DNA of 64,000 nt from CBDCUC01 sp965222485 (GCA_965222485.1 CBDCUC010000030.1:248001-312000), one strand, 5' to 3'. Positions 39,461 through 48,619 are shown, counted from the first letter of the stretch. Notes: generated from the letters alone by a model not told the origin. Program-made: numbers and translations.

Positions 39461-39787
39461 ATGGCCAGTTCAAAGATCAAAAAGGGCGACAGCGTTATTG
39501 TCCTGACCGGACGTGACAAAGGCAAACGCGGAGAAGTGGTTGAGGTTCGCCCGCGGGAAGCCCGGGCCCTGGTGCGGGGCGTCAATATGGTGCGGCGCCA
39601 CCAACGCCAGACTGCGCAGGAAGAAGGCGGGATCATCTCGAAGGAGGCTGCGGTTCACATGTCGAACCTGGCCCTAGAGGATCCGCGCGACGGCAAGCCC
39701 ACGCGGGTTGGATTTAAGATTTTGGAAGATGGCAGCAAGGTGCGCATTGCAAAGCGCTCCGGCGAAGTCATTGCGGAGAAGAAGTAA
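39461..39787 (+). CDS. rplX: 50S ribosomal protein L24
   Basis: Assembly-initiating KOW-domain protein, 108 residues. KIKKGDSVIVLTGRDKGKRG is the KOW motif, followed by VRGVNMVRRHQRQT and the MSNLALEDPRDGKPTRVGF region. The spacing of 3 bases to both neighbours indicates tight translational coupling. Confidence 0.97.
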   Translation: MASSKIKKGDSVIVLTGRDKGKRGEVVEVRPREARALVRGVNMVRRHQRQTAQEEGGIISKEAAVHMSNLALEDPRDGKPTRVGFKILEDGSKVRIAKRSGEVIAEKK

Positions 39788-39790
39788 GCC

Positions 39791-40396
39791 ATGGCTGAAA
39801 AGGACAAGGCGAAAAAGAAGGCCAGCAAGCCTGCTGCAGCTAAGCCAGCAGACTATGTGCCGCGCCTCAAGCAGCACTATCAGAAGGTCGTGCGTCAGGC
39901 TCTAACGGAGAAATTCTCCTACAAGAACCCGATGCAGGTGCCGAAGCTTGAGAAAATCGTGCTCAACATGGGCGTTGGTGAAGCCGTCAACGATCGCAAG
40001 AAAGTTGATAGCGCGACGGCTGATCTGAAGTTGATTGCCGGTCAAAAGCCGATCACGACCTACGCGCGCAAATCCATTGCGACCTACAAGGTACGCGAGG
40101 GCATGGCGCTGGGTACGAAGGTAACGCTGCGCGGCGACAGGATGTACGAATTCCTGGACCGCTTTGTCACCATCGCTTTGCCGCGGGTGAAGGACTTCCG
40201 TGGCCTGAGCGCGAAGAGTTTCGATGGCCGCGGCAACTACGCGTTGGGACTGAAGGAGCACATCGTGTTCCCTGAAATCGACTACGACAAAGTCGATCAG
40301 ATCTGGGGCATGGATGTCGTCGTGTGCACAAGCGCGCGCACCGATGATGAAGCTCGTGAACTTTTGCGGGGATTTAATTTCCCCTTCCGCAACTAA
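39791..40396 (+). CDS. rplE: 50S ribosomal protein L5
   Basis: Central-protuberance protein that binds 5S rRNA, 201 residues. The core has PKLEKIVLNMGVGEAVNDRK and RDFRGL-type VKDFRGLSAKSFDGRGNY. About 20 extra basic, Ala/Lys-rich residues at the N-terminus (EKDKAKKKASKPAAAKPAD) precede the usual start YVPRLKQHY. The first ATG is well placed 3 bases after rplX, so the extension is probably real. Confidence 0.96.
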   Translation: MAEKDKAKKKASKPAAAKPADYVPRLKQHYQKVVRQALTEKFSYKNPMQVPKLEKIVLNMGVGEAVNDRKKVDSATADLKLIAGQKPITTYARKSIATYKVREGMALGTKVTLRGDRMYEFLDRFVTIALPRVKDFRGLSAKSFDGRGNYALGLKEHIVFPEIDYDKVDQIWGMDVVVCTSARTDDEARELLRGFNFPFRN

Positions 40397-40434
40397 GGGA
40401 CCTCGGAATTTCCGAAAGGCCTTTGGAGGATTGA

Positions 40435-40740
40435 ATGGCCAAGACAGGTAAGATCAACAACAACAACCTAAGGCGCAAGCTTGTTCAACAATACGAGGAC
40501 AAGCGCAAACGCCTCAAAGAAATTGCTAATGATACGTCGAAGCCGTCCGATGAACGCTTCGCGGCTCGACTGAAGTTGGCGGAGCTTCCTCGCAACTCGT
40601 CGCCGACGCGCGTGCGCAACCGGTGCGAGATTACGGGTCGGCCGCGCGGATATTATCGCAAGCTGCGCATGTGCCGGAACCAGCTGCGCGATTTGGCCAG
40701 CAAGGGCCTTATTCCAGGCATGGTTAAGTCGAGCTGGTAA
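40435..40740 (+). CDS. rpsN: 30S ribosomal protein S14
   Basis: 30S head protein, 101 residues, the long form without the CxxC zinc ribbon. It contains PTRVRNRCEITGRPRGYYRK and ends RDLASKGLIPGMVKSSW. It lies between rplE and rpsH, as in other proteobacteria. Confidence 0.97.
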   Translation: MAKTGKINNNNLRRKLVQQYEDKRKRLKEIANDTSKPSDERFAARLKLAELPRNSSPTRVRNRCEITGRPRGYYRKLRMCRNQLRDLASKGLIPGMVKSSW

Positions 40741-40755
40741 GGGAGACGTGGAAAC

Positions 40756-41154
40756 ATGGCAATGAATGATCCACTCGGCGATATGCTGACCAGGATTCGT
40801 AATGCGCAAATGCGGCGGCGTCCCAGAGTGTCGACGCCAGCTTCCAACCTGCGCGGCCGGGTGCTCGATGTGCTAACAAGCGAGGGCTATATTCGCGGCT
40901 ATGCGCGCGTTGAGCCCAAGGGCGGTCTGGCAGAGTTTGAGATCGAATTGAAATACTTCAACGGTCAGCCGGCAATTCGTGAAATCGCTCGCGTTTCCAA
41001 ACCGGGTCGCCGTGTGTATTCGCCGGTTAAGGATATTCCCACCGTGGCCAACGGATTGGGCGTCGCCATCCTGTCCACGCCAAAGGGCGTGATGTCGGAT
41101 GCGAAGGCGCGCGAAGAAAACGTTGGTGGTGAGATCCTTTGCAACATCTTCTAG
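40756..41154 (+). CDS. rpsH: 30S ribosomal protein S8
   Basis: Primary 16S rRNA-binding protein and, in E. coli, the spc operon repressor. The 132-residue protein begins MAMNDPLGDMLTRIRNAQMR and ends KAREENVGGEILCNIF, the usual C-terminal motif. It lies 15 bases after rpsN and 41 bases before rplF. Confidence 0.97.
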   Translation: MAMNDPLGDMLTRIRNAQMRRRPRVSTPASNLRGRVLDVLTSEGYIRGYARVEPKGGLAEFEIELKYFNGQPAIREIARVSKPGRRVYSPVKDIPTVANGLGVAILSTPKGVMSDAKAREENVGGEILCNIF

Positions 41155-41195
41155 GAGAGGCCCGGCGGTCTGCCGGGGACAAGGTTTAAAAAGTC

Positions 41196-41735
41196 ATGTC
41201 GCGCATTGGAAAAAAGCCTGTCGCAGTGCCGTCCGGAGTGACGGCCAAGCTCGACGGTCGCACAGTAAAGATGAAAGGCTCCAAGGGTGAGCTGGAGTTT
41301 ATCGTGCCTGAGGAGATCAAGGTCGAAGAAGGTCCGGACGGCATCGCTGTGTCGATGGTATCCGACACGAAGCGCGCGCGCGCAATGTGGGGCATGTCGC
41401 GGACCATGATCGCCAACCTCATAACGGGCGTTAGTGAAGGCTACTCGCGGACCCTGGAGATTACTGGTGTTGGCTATCGTGCTGCGCTGAAGGGTAAGGC
41501 CCTGCAACTCAACGTCGGGTACAGTCACGAAGTGCTGCATCCGATTCCCGATGGGGTGAAGATTGAGGTTTCCGGCGCCAAGCAGGAAGTCATCACGATC
41601 ACAGGTATCGACAAAAAGCTGGTTGGTGAAGTGGCTGCCAACATCCGCAGCTACCGGCCGCCTGAACCCTATCAGGGCAAAGGTATCCGCTATCAAGGCG
41701 AATATATCTTCCGCAAGGAAGGCAAGAAGAAGTAG
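41196..41735 (+). CDS. rplF: 50S ribosomal protein L6
   Basis: 50S protein near the factor-binding centre, 179 residues. It begins MSRIGKKPVAVPSGVTAKLD, and the C-terminal half carries EITGVGYRAALKGKALQLN and RSYRPPEPYQGKGIRY. It precedes rplR by 11 bases. Confidence 0.98.
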   Translation: MSRIGKKPVAVPSGVTAKLDGRTVKMKGSKGELEFIVPEEIKVEEGPDGIAVSMVSDTKRARAMWGMSRTMIANLITGVSEGYSRTLEITGVGYRAALKGKALQLNVGYSHEVLHPIPDGVKIEVSGAKQEVITITGIDKKLVGEVAANIRSYRPPEPYQGKGIRYQGEYIFRKEGKKK

Positions 41736-41746
41736 GGACAGTTGTC

Positions 41747-42109
41747 ATGGCTTCGCTGAAATTAAAATCCGAGCAGCGCAAGGCGCGCGTTCGCCGCGCG
41801 GTCAAAAAGCGCGCAAATGGTCGTCCGCGGTTATCGGTGCACCGGTCCTCGAAGCATATCTATGCGCAGGTGATCGATGACGGTGCGGGAAAAACGGTTG
41901 CCGCGGCATCGAGCTTGGACTCGGATCTAAAGTCGAGCCTCAAGACGGGTGCGGACAAGGACGCAGCTGCGGCGGTGGGCAAGCTTGTTGCTGAACGCGC
42001 TGTCAAGGCAGGGGTTGGGGAAGTGTTCTTCGATCGCGGCGGATATCTTTATCATGGGCGGGTCAAAGCGCTCGCCGACGCTGCCCGCGAGGGCGGCTTG
42101 AAATTTTAG
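41747..42109 (+). CDS. rplR: 50S ribosomal protein L18
   Basis: 5S rRNA-binding protein, 120 residues. It contains RPRLSVHRSSKHIYAQVIDD and ends VFFDRGGYLYHGRVKALAD, both characteristic. It precedes rpsE by 15 bases. Confidence 0.98.
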   Translation: MASLKLKSEQRKARVRRAVKKRANGRPRLSVHRSSKHIYAQVIDDGAGKTVAAASSLDSDLKSSLKTGADKDAAAAVGKLVAERAVKAGVGEVFFDRGGYLYHGRVKALADAAREGGLKF

Positions 42110-42124
42110 GAAAGGACCTCAATC

Positions 42125-42700
42125 GTGGCACGTTCCCCGGGAAGAGATCGCGGTCGAGATCGTGACGAGCGCGACAGCGAATTCAGCGACAAGCTCGTTC
42201 ACATCAACCGTGTCGCCAAGGTTGTAAAGGGTGGTAAGCGGTTTGGCTTTGCCGCTCTCGTGGTCGTGGGAGACCTCAAGGGACGGGTTGGTTTCGGCCA
42301 TGGTAAGGCGCGTGAAGTTCCTGAAGCGATCCGTAAGGCGACGGAGTCGGCAAAGCGCGAGTTGGTGCGTGTGCCGCTGAGGGACGCGCGTACGCTGCAT
42401 CATGACAGCGAAGGGCGTCACGGCGCTGGTAAGGTCGTCCTGCGGTCCGCGCCTCCGGGTACCGGCATCATCGCGGGCGGTGCGATGCGCGCTGTGTTCG
42501 AAATGTTGGGCGTTCAGGATGTTGTTGCTAAGTCGTTGGGCTCGACCAATCCTTACAACGTCGTGCGTGCAACGTTCGATGCGCTGAGCCGGCAGGAAAA
42601 TCCGCGCACGGTTGCGTCGCGTCGCGGCATGAAGGTCAGTGATATCGTAGCGCGCCGGCGTGATGCGTCCGCCCAGACGGACGTTTCGGCGGAGGCATAG
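42125..42700 (+). CDS. rpsE: 30S ribosomal protein S5
   Basis: mRNA-entry and fidelity protein, 191 residues. The S5 double-stranded RNA-binding domain reads KLVHINRVAKVVKGGKRFGF, with the ALVVVGD turn following. The C-terminal domain has GTGIIAGGAMRAVFEMLGV. An Arg/Asp-rich N-terminal extension (residues 2-18) precedes the core. It starts with GTG. Confidence 0.97.
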   Translation: MARSPGRDRGRDRDERDSEFSDKLVHINRVAKVVKGGKRFGFAALVVVGDLKGRVGFGHGKAREVPEAIRKATESAKRELVRVPLRDARTLHHDSEGRHGAGKVVLRSAPPGTGIIAGGAMRAVFEMLGVQDVVAKSLGSTNPYNVVRATFDALSRQENPRTVASRRGMKVSDIVARRRDASAQTDVSAEA

Positions 42701-42779
42701 CATCTTATTTGGCGTGCTCGGCGGTTGGCACCGTTGCTTCGGCGAGTTGACGGCAAGCGCAAATAACGGACGACGTGAT

Positions 42780-42974
42780 ATGGCGAAGAAAAAGACGATA
42801 ACCGTGGAGCAGATCCGGAGTGCAATCCGCAGGCCGGAGACCCAAACAAAAACGTTGATCGGCCTTGGGCTCAATAAGCTGCACCGCCGCCGGACGCTGG
42901 AAGATACGCCTTCTGTGCGCGGCATGATCAACAAAGTCCACCACCTGGTGCGTATCGTCGATGAGACGGCCTAG
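42780..42974 (+). CDS. rpmD: 50S ribosomal protein L30
   Basis: Small 50S protein, 64 residues. It has ITVEQIRSAIRRPETQTKTL and GLGLNKLHRRRTLED, and ends VHHLVRIVDE. ATG 42780 gives the standard protein; the frame is open further upstream but without family support. It lies between rpsE and rplO. Confidence 0.96.
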   Translation: MAKKKTITVEQIRSAIRRPETQTKTLIGLGLNKLHRRRTLEDTPSVRGMINKVHHLVRIVDETA

Positions 42975-43010
42975 GCGGCACTAAGACTTTAAAGGAGCAT
43001 TTGAGGTCCC

Positions 43011-43544
43011 ATGCGGCTCAATGAAATCAAAGATAATGCCGGAGCGAGTAAAACGCGCGTGCGTGTCGGTCGCGGTATCGGGTCAGGCGTCGGCAAGACC
43101 GGTGGACGTGGCGTCAAAGGCCAGAAATCACGTACAGGCGTTGCGCTGGGCGGTTTCGAGGGCGGACAGATGCCGCTGGACCGGCGGTTGCCGAAGCGGG
43201 GTTTCAGCAAATGGCGCCGCAAAAGCTACAATGAACTTAGCCTTGGAAAGTTGCAGAAGGCCATTGATGACGGTCGTATTCCGGCCGATGTCGACCTAAA
43301 CAACACCGCACTTGTCGAGGCAGGCGTTTTGCGCCGTGAGCGTGACGGCCTGAGGTTGCTGGGTGGCGGTGAGCTGACGTCGAAGGTCAATATTACGGTT
43401 GTTCATGCGACGGCTTCGGCAAAAGCTGCGGTTGAAAAGGCTGGCGGCATGGTGACGCTGGTTGAAAAGAAGGTCTTGGCTGCGGACGAAGAAAAACGGG
43501 CCAAATCGGCTGCGAAGAGGAAAGCGGCGAGCAAAGGCAAGTAG
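43011..43544 (+). CDS. rplO: 50S ribosomal protein L15
   Basis: Late-assembly 50S protein, 177 residues. The N-terminal RNA-binding loop is RVGRGIGSGVGKTGGRGVKG, followed by FEGGQMPLDRRLPKRGF. A Lys/Ala-rich C-terminal tail (about 160-177) makes it longer than E. coli L15. It precedes secY by about 206 bases that show no gene. Confidence 0.97.
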   Translation: MRLNEIKDNAGASKTRVRVGRGIGSGVGKTGGRGVKGQKSRTGVALGGFEGGQMPLDRRLPKRGFSKWRRKSYNELSLGKLQKAIDDGRIPADVDLNNTALVEAGVLRRERDGLRLLGGGELTSKVNITVVHATASAKAAVEKAGGMVTLVEKKVLAADEEKRAKSAAKRKAASKGK

Positions 43545-43750
43545 CCGGTTCGTCTGTTGCCGGTTTGGCACACCGACTGGAGGTCGGGTGTTTGAACCAG
43601 GCTTTGGTGCAACCGGCAAAGTGAATTATGCAATCCGGCTCTTGCCGGTATACGGCGACGGTCCCATTTCCCTCAAGGGGAAAAGAATGTCGGGTCGGGC
43701 GATAGATATCTGACGCAGGTTGCTTGCGTGAGATTGGGAGAAAGAAGCAC

Positions 43751-45106
43751 ATGGCATCTGCTGCCGAGCAACTTGCTGCCAATATCAATTTTGGGGCCTT
43801 TGCGAAAGCGGAGGAACTGAAGAAGCGCATCTGGTTCACGCTTGGCGCGCTTCTCGTCTATCGGCTTGGAACCTTTATTCCGATACCGGGGATCAATCCG
43901 GTTGCGTTTGCGGAAACGTTCAACAGCCAGGCGGCCGGTATCCTTGGCATGTTCAATACGTTCGCAGGCGGTGCGATCGAGCGTATGGCGATTTTTGCGC
44001 TCAACATCATGCCTTACATTTCCGCTTCGATCATCATGCAGTTGATGTCGAGCACGTCTCCGAAATTGGAGGCGTTGAAAAAGGAAGGCGAACAGGGCCG
44101 CAAGCAGATCAACCAGTACACCCGGTATCTGACGGTGGTGCTTGCCGCGTTCCAAGCCTATGGCATTGCGATCGGTCTGGAAGGATCGCGCAGTAGTGTT
44201 GGCGCGGTCGTCATCGACCCGGGCTGGTTTTTCCGTATTACGACGGTGATTACGCTGGTCGGCGGCACGATGTTCCTGATGTGGCTGGGCGAACAGATCA
44301 CACAGCGCGGCGTAGGAAATGGCATATCGCTTATTATTTTCGCCGGCATCGTAGCGGGACTGCCCTCGGCAGTGGTTGGTCTGTTTGAATTGGCACGTAC
44401 GGGCTCACTTTCAACATTCCTGCTGCTGGCGTTGCTTGCGCTCATGTTGTTCGTCGTTGGTGCCATCGTCTTCATCGAGCGGGCTCAGCGGCGGCTACTG
44501 ATCCAATATCCCAAACGGCAGGTGGGTAATCGCATGTTCCAGGGCGATAGCTCGCACCTGCCGTTGAAGCTCAATTCAGCCGGTGTTATCCCACCGATCT
44601 TCGCCTCATCACTGTTGCTGCTGCCGATCACAGCTGCGCAGTTTTCGGCTGGGCAGGGTCCAGAGTGGCTGAATACGATCGTGGCTGCGCTGGGTCGCGG
44701 GCAGCCGCTGCATCTGGCCGTGTTCGTTGCGCTCATCATGTTCTTTGCGTTCTTCTATACATCGGTTGTGTTCAATCCCGCCGATACGGCTGACAACCTG
44801 CGCAAGTATGGTGGTTTTATTCCCGGTATCCGTCCGGGTGCGAAGACGGCCGAATACATTGACTACGTTCTGACCCGCATCACCACGGTTGGCGCCATCT
44901 ATCTGGCAGCGGTGTGCGTATTGCCCGAATTTCTCATATCCTATGCCGCAGTGCCTTTCTATTTTGGCGGCACTTCGCTCTTGATCGCCGTTAGCGTGAC
45001 CATGGACACGGTCGCGCAGGTGCAAAGCCATCTGCTGGCACATCAGTATGAAGGGCTGATCAAGAAGGCGAAGCTGCGAGGCGCTTCGAAAGGTAAGAGA
45101 CGATGA
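43751..45106 (+). CDS. secY: Preprotein translocase subunit SecY
   Basis: Channel subunit of the Sec translocon, 451 residues with ten predicted membrane helices. It contains TLGALLVYRLGTFIPIPGI near helix 1, the plug region FNTFAGGAIERMAIFALNIM and GNGISLIIFAGIVAGLP. ATG 43751 gives a start (MASAAEQLAANINFG) like that of other alphaproteobacterial SecY proteins; an upstream ATG at 43724 is in frame but unlikely. The stop overlaps adk (ATGA). Confidence 0.97.
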   Translation: MASAAEQLAANINFGAFAKAEELKKRIWFTLGALLVYRLGTFIPIPGINPVAFAETFNSQAAGILGMFNTFAGGAIERMAIFALNIMPYISASIIMQLMSSTSPKLEALKKEGEQGRKQINQYTRYLTVVLAAFQAYGIAIGLEGSRSSVGAVVIDPGWFFRITTVITLVGGTMFLMWLGEQITQRGVGNGISLIIFAGIVAGLPSAVVGLFELARTGSLSTFLLLALLALMLFVVGAIVFIERAQRRLLIQYPKRQVGNRMFQGDSSHLPLKLNSAGVIPPIFASSLLLLPITAAQFSAGQGPEWLNTIVAALGRGQPLHLAVFVALIMFFAFFYTSVVFNPADTADNLRKYGGFIPGIRPGAKTAEYIDYVLTRITTVGAIYLAAVCVLPEFLISYAAVPFYFGGTSLLIAVSVTMDTVAQVQSHLLAHQYEGLIKKAKLRGASKGKRR

Positions 45107-45750
45107 AGAATATCATTCTGCTTGGCCCTCCAGGGGCGGGTAAGGGTACCCAGGCCCAGGAGATTGAAAATCGTCACGGACTCATTCAGCTGTCGACCGG
45201 AGATATGTTGCGCGCTGCGGTGAGTGCGGGGACAGAGGTCGGGCTCAAGGCCAAGGCGATTATGGAGGCCGGTGGACTGGTTTCAGACGATATCGTGATC
45301 GGAATTATTTCAGAGCGGATCGATCAACCGGACTGCCAGAACGGCTTCATTCTGGATGGCTTCCCGCGCACGCTGGCACAGGCTGCGGCCCTGGAAAAAC
45401 TGTTGGCGGACAAAGGTAAGACATTGGATGCCGTCGTTGAGATCAAGGTGGATGACGATATTCTGGTCGACCGCATCACCGGGCGGTTCTCGTGCGCAAA
45501 GTGCGGTGCGGGCTACCATGACGAGTACAAGCAACCCAAGGTGGCAGGAACGTGCGACGCTTGCGGCTCGAAAGAGTTCTCTCGCCGAGCCGATGACAAT
45601 GCGGAGACCGTGCGCAAGAGGCTGATGGCCTATTACCGGGAAACAGCGCCGCTCATCGGGTTCTACTTTGCCAAGGACAAGTTGCGGTCAATCGACGGTA
45701 TGGCCGGTGTCGAGCAGGTGACTGCCGCTATCGAGGAGATTGTGCGCTAG
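45103..45750 (+). CDS. adk: Adenylate kinase, long form with a Cys4 LID
   Basis: Interconverts AMP plus ATP with two ADP. The 215-residue protein has the P-loop GPPGAGKGTQAQ (7-18), the AMP-binding DGFPRTLAQA region and a full LID domain. The LID carries Cys131-x2-Cys134 and Cys151-x2-Cys154, expected to bind zinc; many Gram-negative enzymes lack this Cys4 set. It overlaps the secY stop by 4 bases, the usual alphaproteobacterial secY-adk order. Confidence 0.97.
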   Translation: MKNIILLGPPGAGKGTQAQEIENRHGLIQLSTGDMLRAAVSAGTEVGLKAKAIMEAGGLVSDDIVIGIISERIDQPDCQNGFILDGFPRTLAQAAALEKLLADKGKTLDAVVEIKVDDDILVDRITGRFSCAKCGAGYHDEYKQPKVAGTCDACGSKEFSRRADDNAETVRKRLMAYYRETAPLIGFYFAKDKLRSIDGMAGVEQVTAAIEEIVR

Positions 45751-45787
45751 CCGCCGGAGCGCCAAGTCCTTGGGATGGGAAGGATTA

Positions 45788-45816
45788 TTGACGCCAGAGG
45801 ATTGCTCGGATAAAAC
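45788..45816 (+). promoter_or_regulatory. Candidate promoter of the alpha operon
   Basis: TTGACG (45788-45793), a 17-base spacer and TAAAAC (45811-45816) lie in the 233-base gap between adk and rpsM. This would serve rpsM-rpsK-rpoA-rplQ separately from spc. Confidence 0.55.
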
Positions 45817-45983
45817 GGGGCGATTTTCTGACGTAAAGAATGACCGAGGGTCGGGCCGGCGGATTGTATGCTGCCGGGGCGGCGCTCGTCGCGTCGTTTG
45901 TAACATGATGCGGCTTTACTCGCCGGCCGGCGGGTGGGCGGCTCACGAATTATGAAACAGCTTCAAGGCTTCAGGAGACAATC

Positions 45984-46352
45984 GTGGCTCGTATCGCAGG
46001 CGTGAACATTCCCACGCAAAAGCGTGTCGTTATCTCGCTCCAGTATATCCATGGGATCGGGAATAAGTTCGCAAACGAAATTTGCGAGAAGGTTGGCATT
46101 CCGCTGGACCGGCGCGTCAATCAACTCACCGATGCGGAAGTGCTGCAGATCCGCGAGGCCATTGACCGCGACTATGTCGTGGAAGGCGATCTTAGGCGCA
46201 ACACGGCGATGAACATCAAGCGGTTGATGGATCTTGGTTGCTATCGGGGCTTGCGCCACCGTCGCGGTCTGCCGGTTCGTGGCCAGCGCACACACACGAA
46301 TGCGCGCACCCGCAAAGGTCCAGCAAAACCGATCGCCGGTAAGAAGAAGTAG
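45984..46352 (+). CDS. rpsM: 30S ribosomal protein S13
   Basis: 30S head protein contacting the P-site tRNA, 122 residues. It begins MARIAGVNIPTQKRVVISLQ and has the tail GLRHRRGLPVRGQRTHTNAR. It is the first gene of the alpha operon after a promoter candidate. rpmJ, often next to it in enterobacteria, is not present. Confidence 0.98.
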   Translation: MARIAGVNIPTQKRVVISLQYIHGIGNKFANEICEKVGIPLDRRVNQLTDAEVLQIREAIDRDYVVEGDLRRNTAMNIKRLMDLGCYRGLRHRRGLPVRGQRTHTNARTRKGPAKPIAGKKK

Positions 46353-46466
46353 TTTTTACATACGAACAGGTCGGCCTGGGTGTGCCGTTGGGCGCGCATA
46401 ATTGGTCGAGCGCACGGATATGGCCCCTGTTGTGGCGGGCGGCGAAGAATTTGGAGTTAGGATCAA

Positions 46467-46859
46467 ATGGCCAAAGAGCAGCGCGGCAAAGTGCGCCGGC
46501 GAGAAAGAAAGAACATCTCGTCGGGTGTGGCGCATGTCAATGCGTCCTTCAACAATACGATGATCACGATTACCGATGCACAGGGTAACACCATTTCGTG
46601 GTCGTCAGCGGGTATGATGGGCTTTAAGGGCTCGCGCAAGTCGACACCGTTTGCGGCTCAGATGGCCGCGGAAGATGCCGGCAAGAAAGCTGCCGAGCAC
46701 GGCATGAAAATTCTTGAGGTCGAGGTGTGCGGGCCGGGATCGGGCCGTGAATCGGCGCTGCGTGCGTTACAGGCGGCAGGTTTCCAGATCACGTCTATTC
46801 GCGATGTAACGCCTATTCCGCACAATGGGTGCCGCCCACGAAAGCGCCGCCGCGTCTAA
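46467..46859 (+). CDS. rpsK: 30S ribosomal protein S11
   Basis: 30S platform protein at the Shine-Dalgarno helix, 130 residues. It has GVAHVNASFNNTMITITDAQ and ends with DVTPIPHNGCRPRKRRRV. It follows rpsM after 114 bases. Confidence 0.98.
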   Translation: MAKEQRGKVRRRERKNISSGVAHVNASFNNTMITITDAQGNTISWSSAGMMGFKGSRKSTPFAAQMAAEDAGKKAAEHGMKILEVEVCGPGSGRESALRALQAAGFQITSIRDVTPIPHNGCRPRKRRRV

Positions 46860-47073
46860 AGATCTTTATTTGTATCTTTCGATTGTCGGAGGGCCGCCGC
46901 CGGCGCTTTATGGCGCTGGGACCTGCAGATGCAGGAGCACAAGTGAAGCGCTAGGTGGAGTGTTTCATTGGTCAAAGCAGATAGTCGAATTTGAGTGGAT
47001 TATCCCCGGTGACCCGCGCGTGGCTTTAAGGCGTTAGAGCCGGTAGCGCAGGGAAATGAGAGCGAGGCCAACC

Positions 47074-48105
47074 GTGACCAATACGTCCGTATTGCAGAAG
47101 AACTGGCAGGATCTGATCAAACCGTCGAAGCTGGACATAGCTCCAGGACGCGACCGTGCGAAAGTGGCAACTGTGGTTGCTGAACCGCTGGAGCGCGGAT
47201 TTGGCATGACGCTCGGCAACGCATTGCGCCGGGTGCTTCTGTCTTCGCTGCAGGGTGCCGCCATCAAGAACGTGCAGATTGATGGCGTGTTGCATGAATT
47301 CTCCTCGATCCCGGGTGTGCGCGAAGATGTGACGAACATCGTTCTCAACATCAAAGAGATCGCGCTGCGCCTGCATTCCGAAGGGGCCAAGCGCATGGTC
47401 CTCAAAAAGGAAGGGCCAGGTGCCGCTACTGCCGGTGACATCGAGGCCGGCTCGGACGTCGATATCCTCAACCCGGAGCATGTGATCTGCCATCTGGACG
47501 AAGGGGCTTCGATCCGGATGGAGTTCGTGGCCGATATGGGTAAGGGGTATGTGGTTGCGGAGCGCAACCGTCCGGAAGACGCTCCGATCGGGCTCATTCC
47601 CATCGACAGTCTCTACAGCCCGGTCAAGAAGGTTTCCTACAAGGTTGAACATACGCGTGAAGGTCAGATCCTCGACTACGATAAGCTGACGATGACGGTG
47701 GAGACCGACGGGTCGCTAAAGGCAGAGGACGCAGTGGCACTGGCGGCGCGCATTCTGCAGGATCAGCTGGCGATTTTCGTCAACTTCGAGGAGCCGCAGA
47801 AGCCGCAGGAAGAAAAGCGTCATCCGGAATTGGCGTTCAACGCGGCGCTCTTGAAGAAGGTGGACGAACTGGAGCTTTCGGTGCGCTCTGCCAATTGCCT
47901 GAAGAACGACAACATCGTTTACATCGGCGATCTGATACAGAAATCAGAATCAGAGATGCTGCGCACGCCGAACTTCGGCCGCAAGTCACTCAACGAAATC
48001 AAGGAAGTGTTGGCAGCCATGGGACTGCATTTGGGTATGGAAGTTCCCAACTGGCCGCCTGAGAATATCGAAGAGCTCGCGAAGCGCTTCGAGGACCAGT
48101 ACTAG
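47074..48105 (+). CDS. rpoA: DNA-directed RNA polymerase subunit alpha
   Basis: Assembly platform of RNA polymerase and contact for activators and UP elements. The N-terminal domain shows VAEPLERGFGMTLGNALRRV and LLSSLQGAAIKNVQIDGV. The C-terminal domain has ELSVRSANCLKNDNIVYIGD and TPNFGRKSLNEIKEVLA. GTG 47074 gives 343 residues and has GCGAGG 6 bases upstream. An ATG at 47056 would add six residues and is possible. About 210 gene-free bases precede it. Confidence 0.97.
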   Translation: MTNTSVLQKNWQDLIKPSKLDIAPGRDRAKVATVVAEPLERGFGMTLGNALRRVLLSSLQGAAIKNVQIDGVLHEFSSIPGVREDVTNIVLNIKEIALRLHSEGAKRMVLKKEGPGAATAGDIEAGSDVDILNPEHVICHLDEGASIRMEFVADMGKGYVVAERNRPEDAPIGLIPIDSLYSPVKKVSYKVEHTREGQILDYDKLTMTVETDGSLKAEDAVALAARILQDQLAIFVNFEEPQKPQEEKRHPELAFNAALLKKVDELELSVRSANCLKNDNIVYIGDLIQKSESEMLRTPNFGRKSLNEIKEVLAAMGLHLGMEVPNWPPENIEELAKRFEDQY

Positions 48106-48175
48106 GGCTGTTAATTTTAAGAACTAAGGGAGAGGCCGAAGAACCTCCCCGTGACAAACATAAGGGTTAAAGACA

Positions 48176-48619
48176 ATGAGACATCGCAAGACCGGGCGTC
48201 GCCTGAACCGCGATAGCGGACACCGCCAGGCTATGTTCTCCAACATGGCCGCATCGCTAATTCAGCACGAGCAGATCGTCACCACGCTGCCGAAGGCAAA
48301 AGACCTGAAGCGGATCATGGACAAATACATCACGCTGGCCAAGCGCGGTGACCTCAATTCACGCCGTCTTGCGGCAGCGCGCCTGCGCAATGAAGCCATG
48401 GTCAAGAAACTCTTCGATGTATTGGCCGAGCGCTACAAGGATCGTGCGGGTGGTTATACGCGTGTTCTGAAGGCCGGGTTTCGCTATGGCGACAGTGCCC
48501 CTCGGGCCGTGATTGAGCTGGTTGATCGCGACGAGAGCGTCAAAGGCGCGGAGGATCGCGCGCGTCACGAAGCCGAAATGGCTGAGCGGGAAGAAGAACC
48601 CCAGCAGATGCCGGTGTAG
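48176..48619 (+). CDS. rplQ: 50S ribosomal protein L17
   Basis: Tunnel-exit protein, 147 residues. It begins MRHRKTGRRLNRDSGHRQAM and contains HEQIVTTLPKAKDLKRIMDK and AGGYTRVLKAGFRYGD. An acidic C-terminal tail is somewhat longer than in E. coli. It is the last gene of the ribosomal block and is followed by a strong terminator. Confidence 0.97.
   Translation: MRHRKTGRRLNRDSGHRQAMFSNMAASLIQHEQIVTTLPKAKDLKRIMDKYITLAKRGDLNSRRLAAARLRNEAMVKKLFDVLAERYKDRAGGYTRVLKAGFRYGDSAPRAVIELVDRDESVKGAEDRARHEAEMAEREEEPQQMPV

Noticed and set aside
45751..45983. rpmJ (L36) between adk and rpsM
   Set aside because: Searched for a short Cys/His/Lys-rich frame in the gap; none was seen. In alphaproteobacteria rpmJ usually lies elsewhere.
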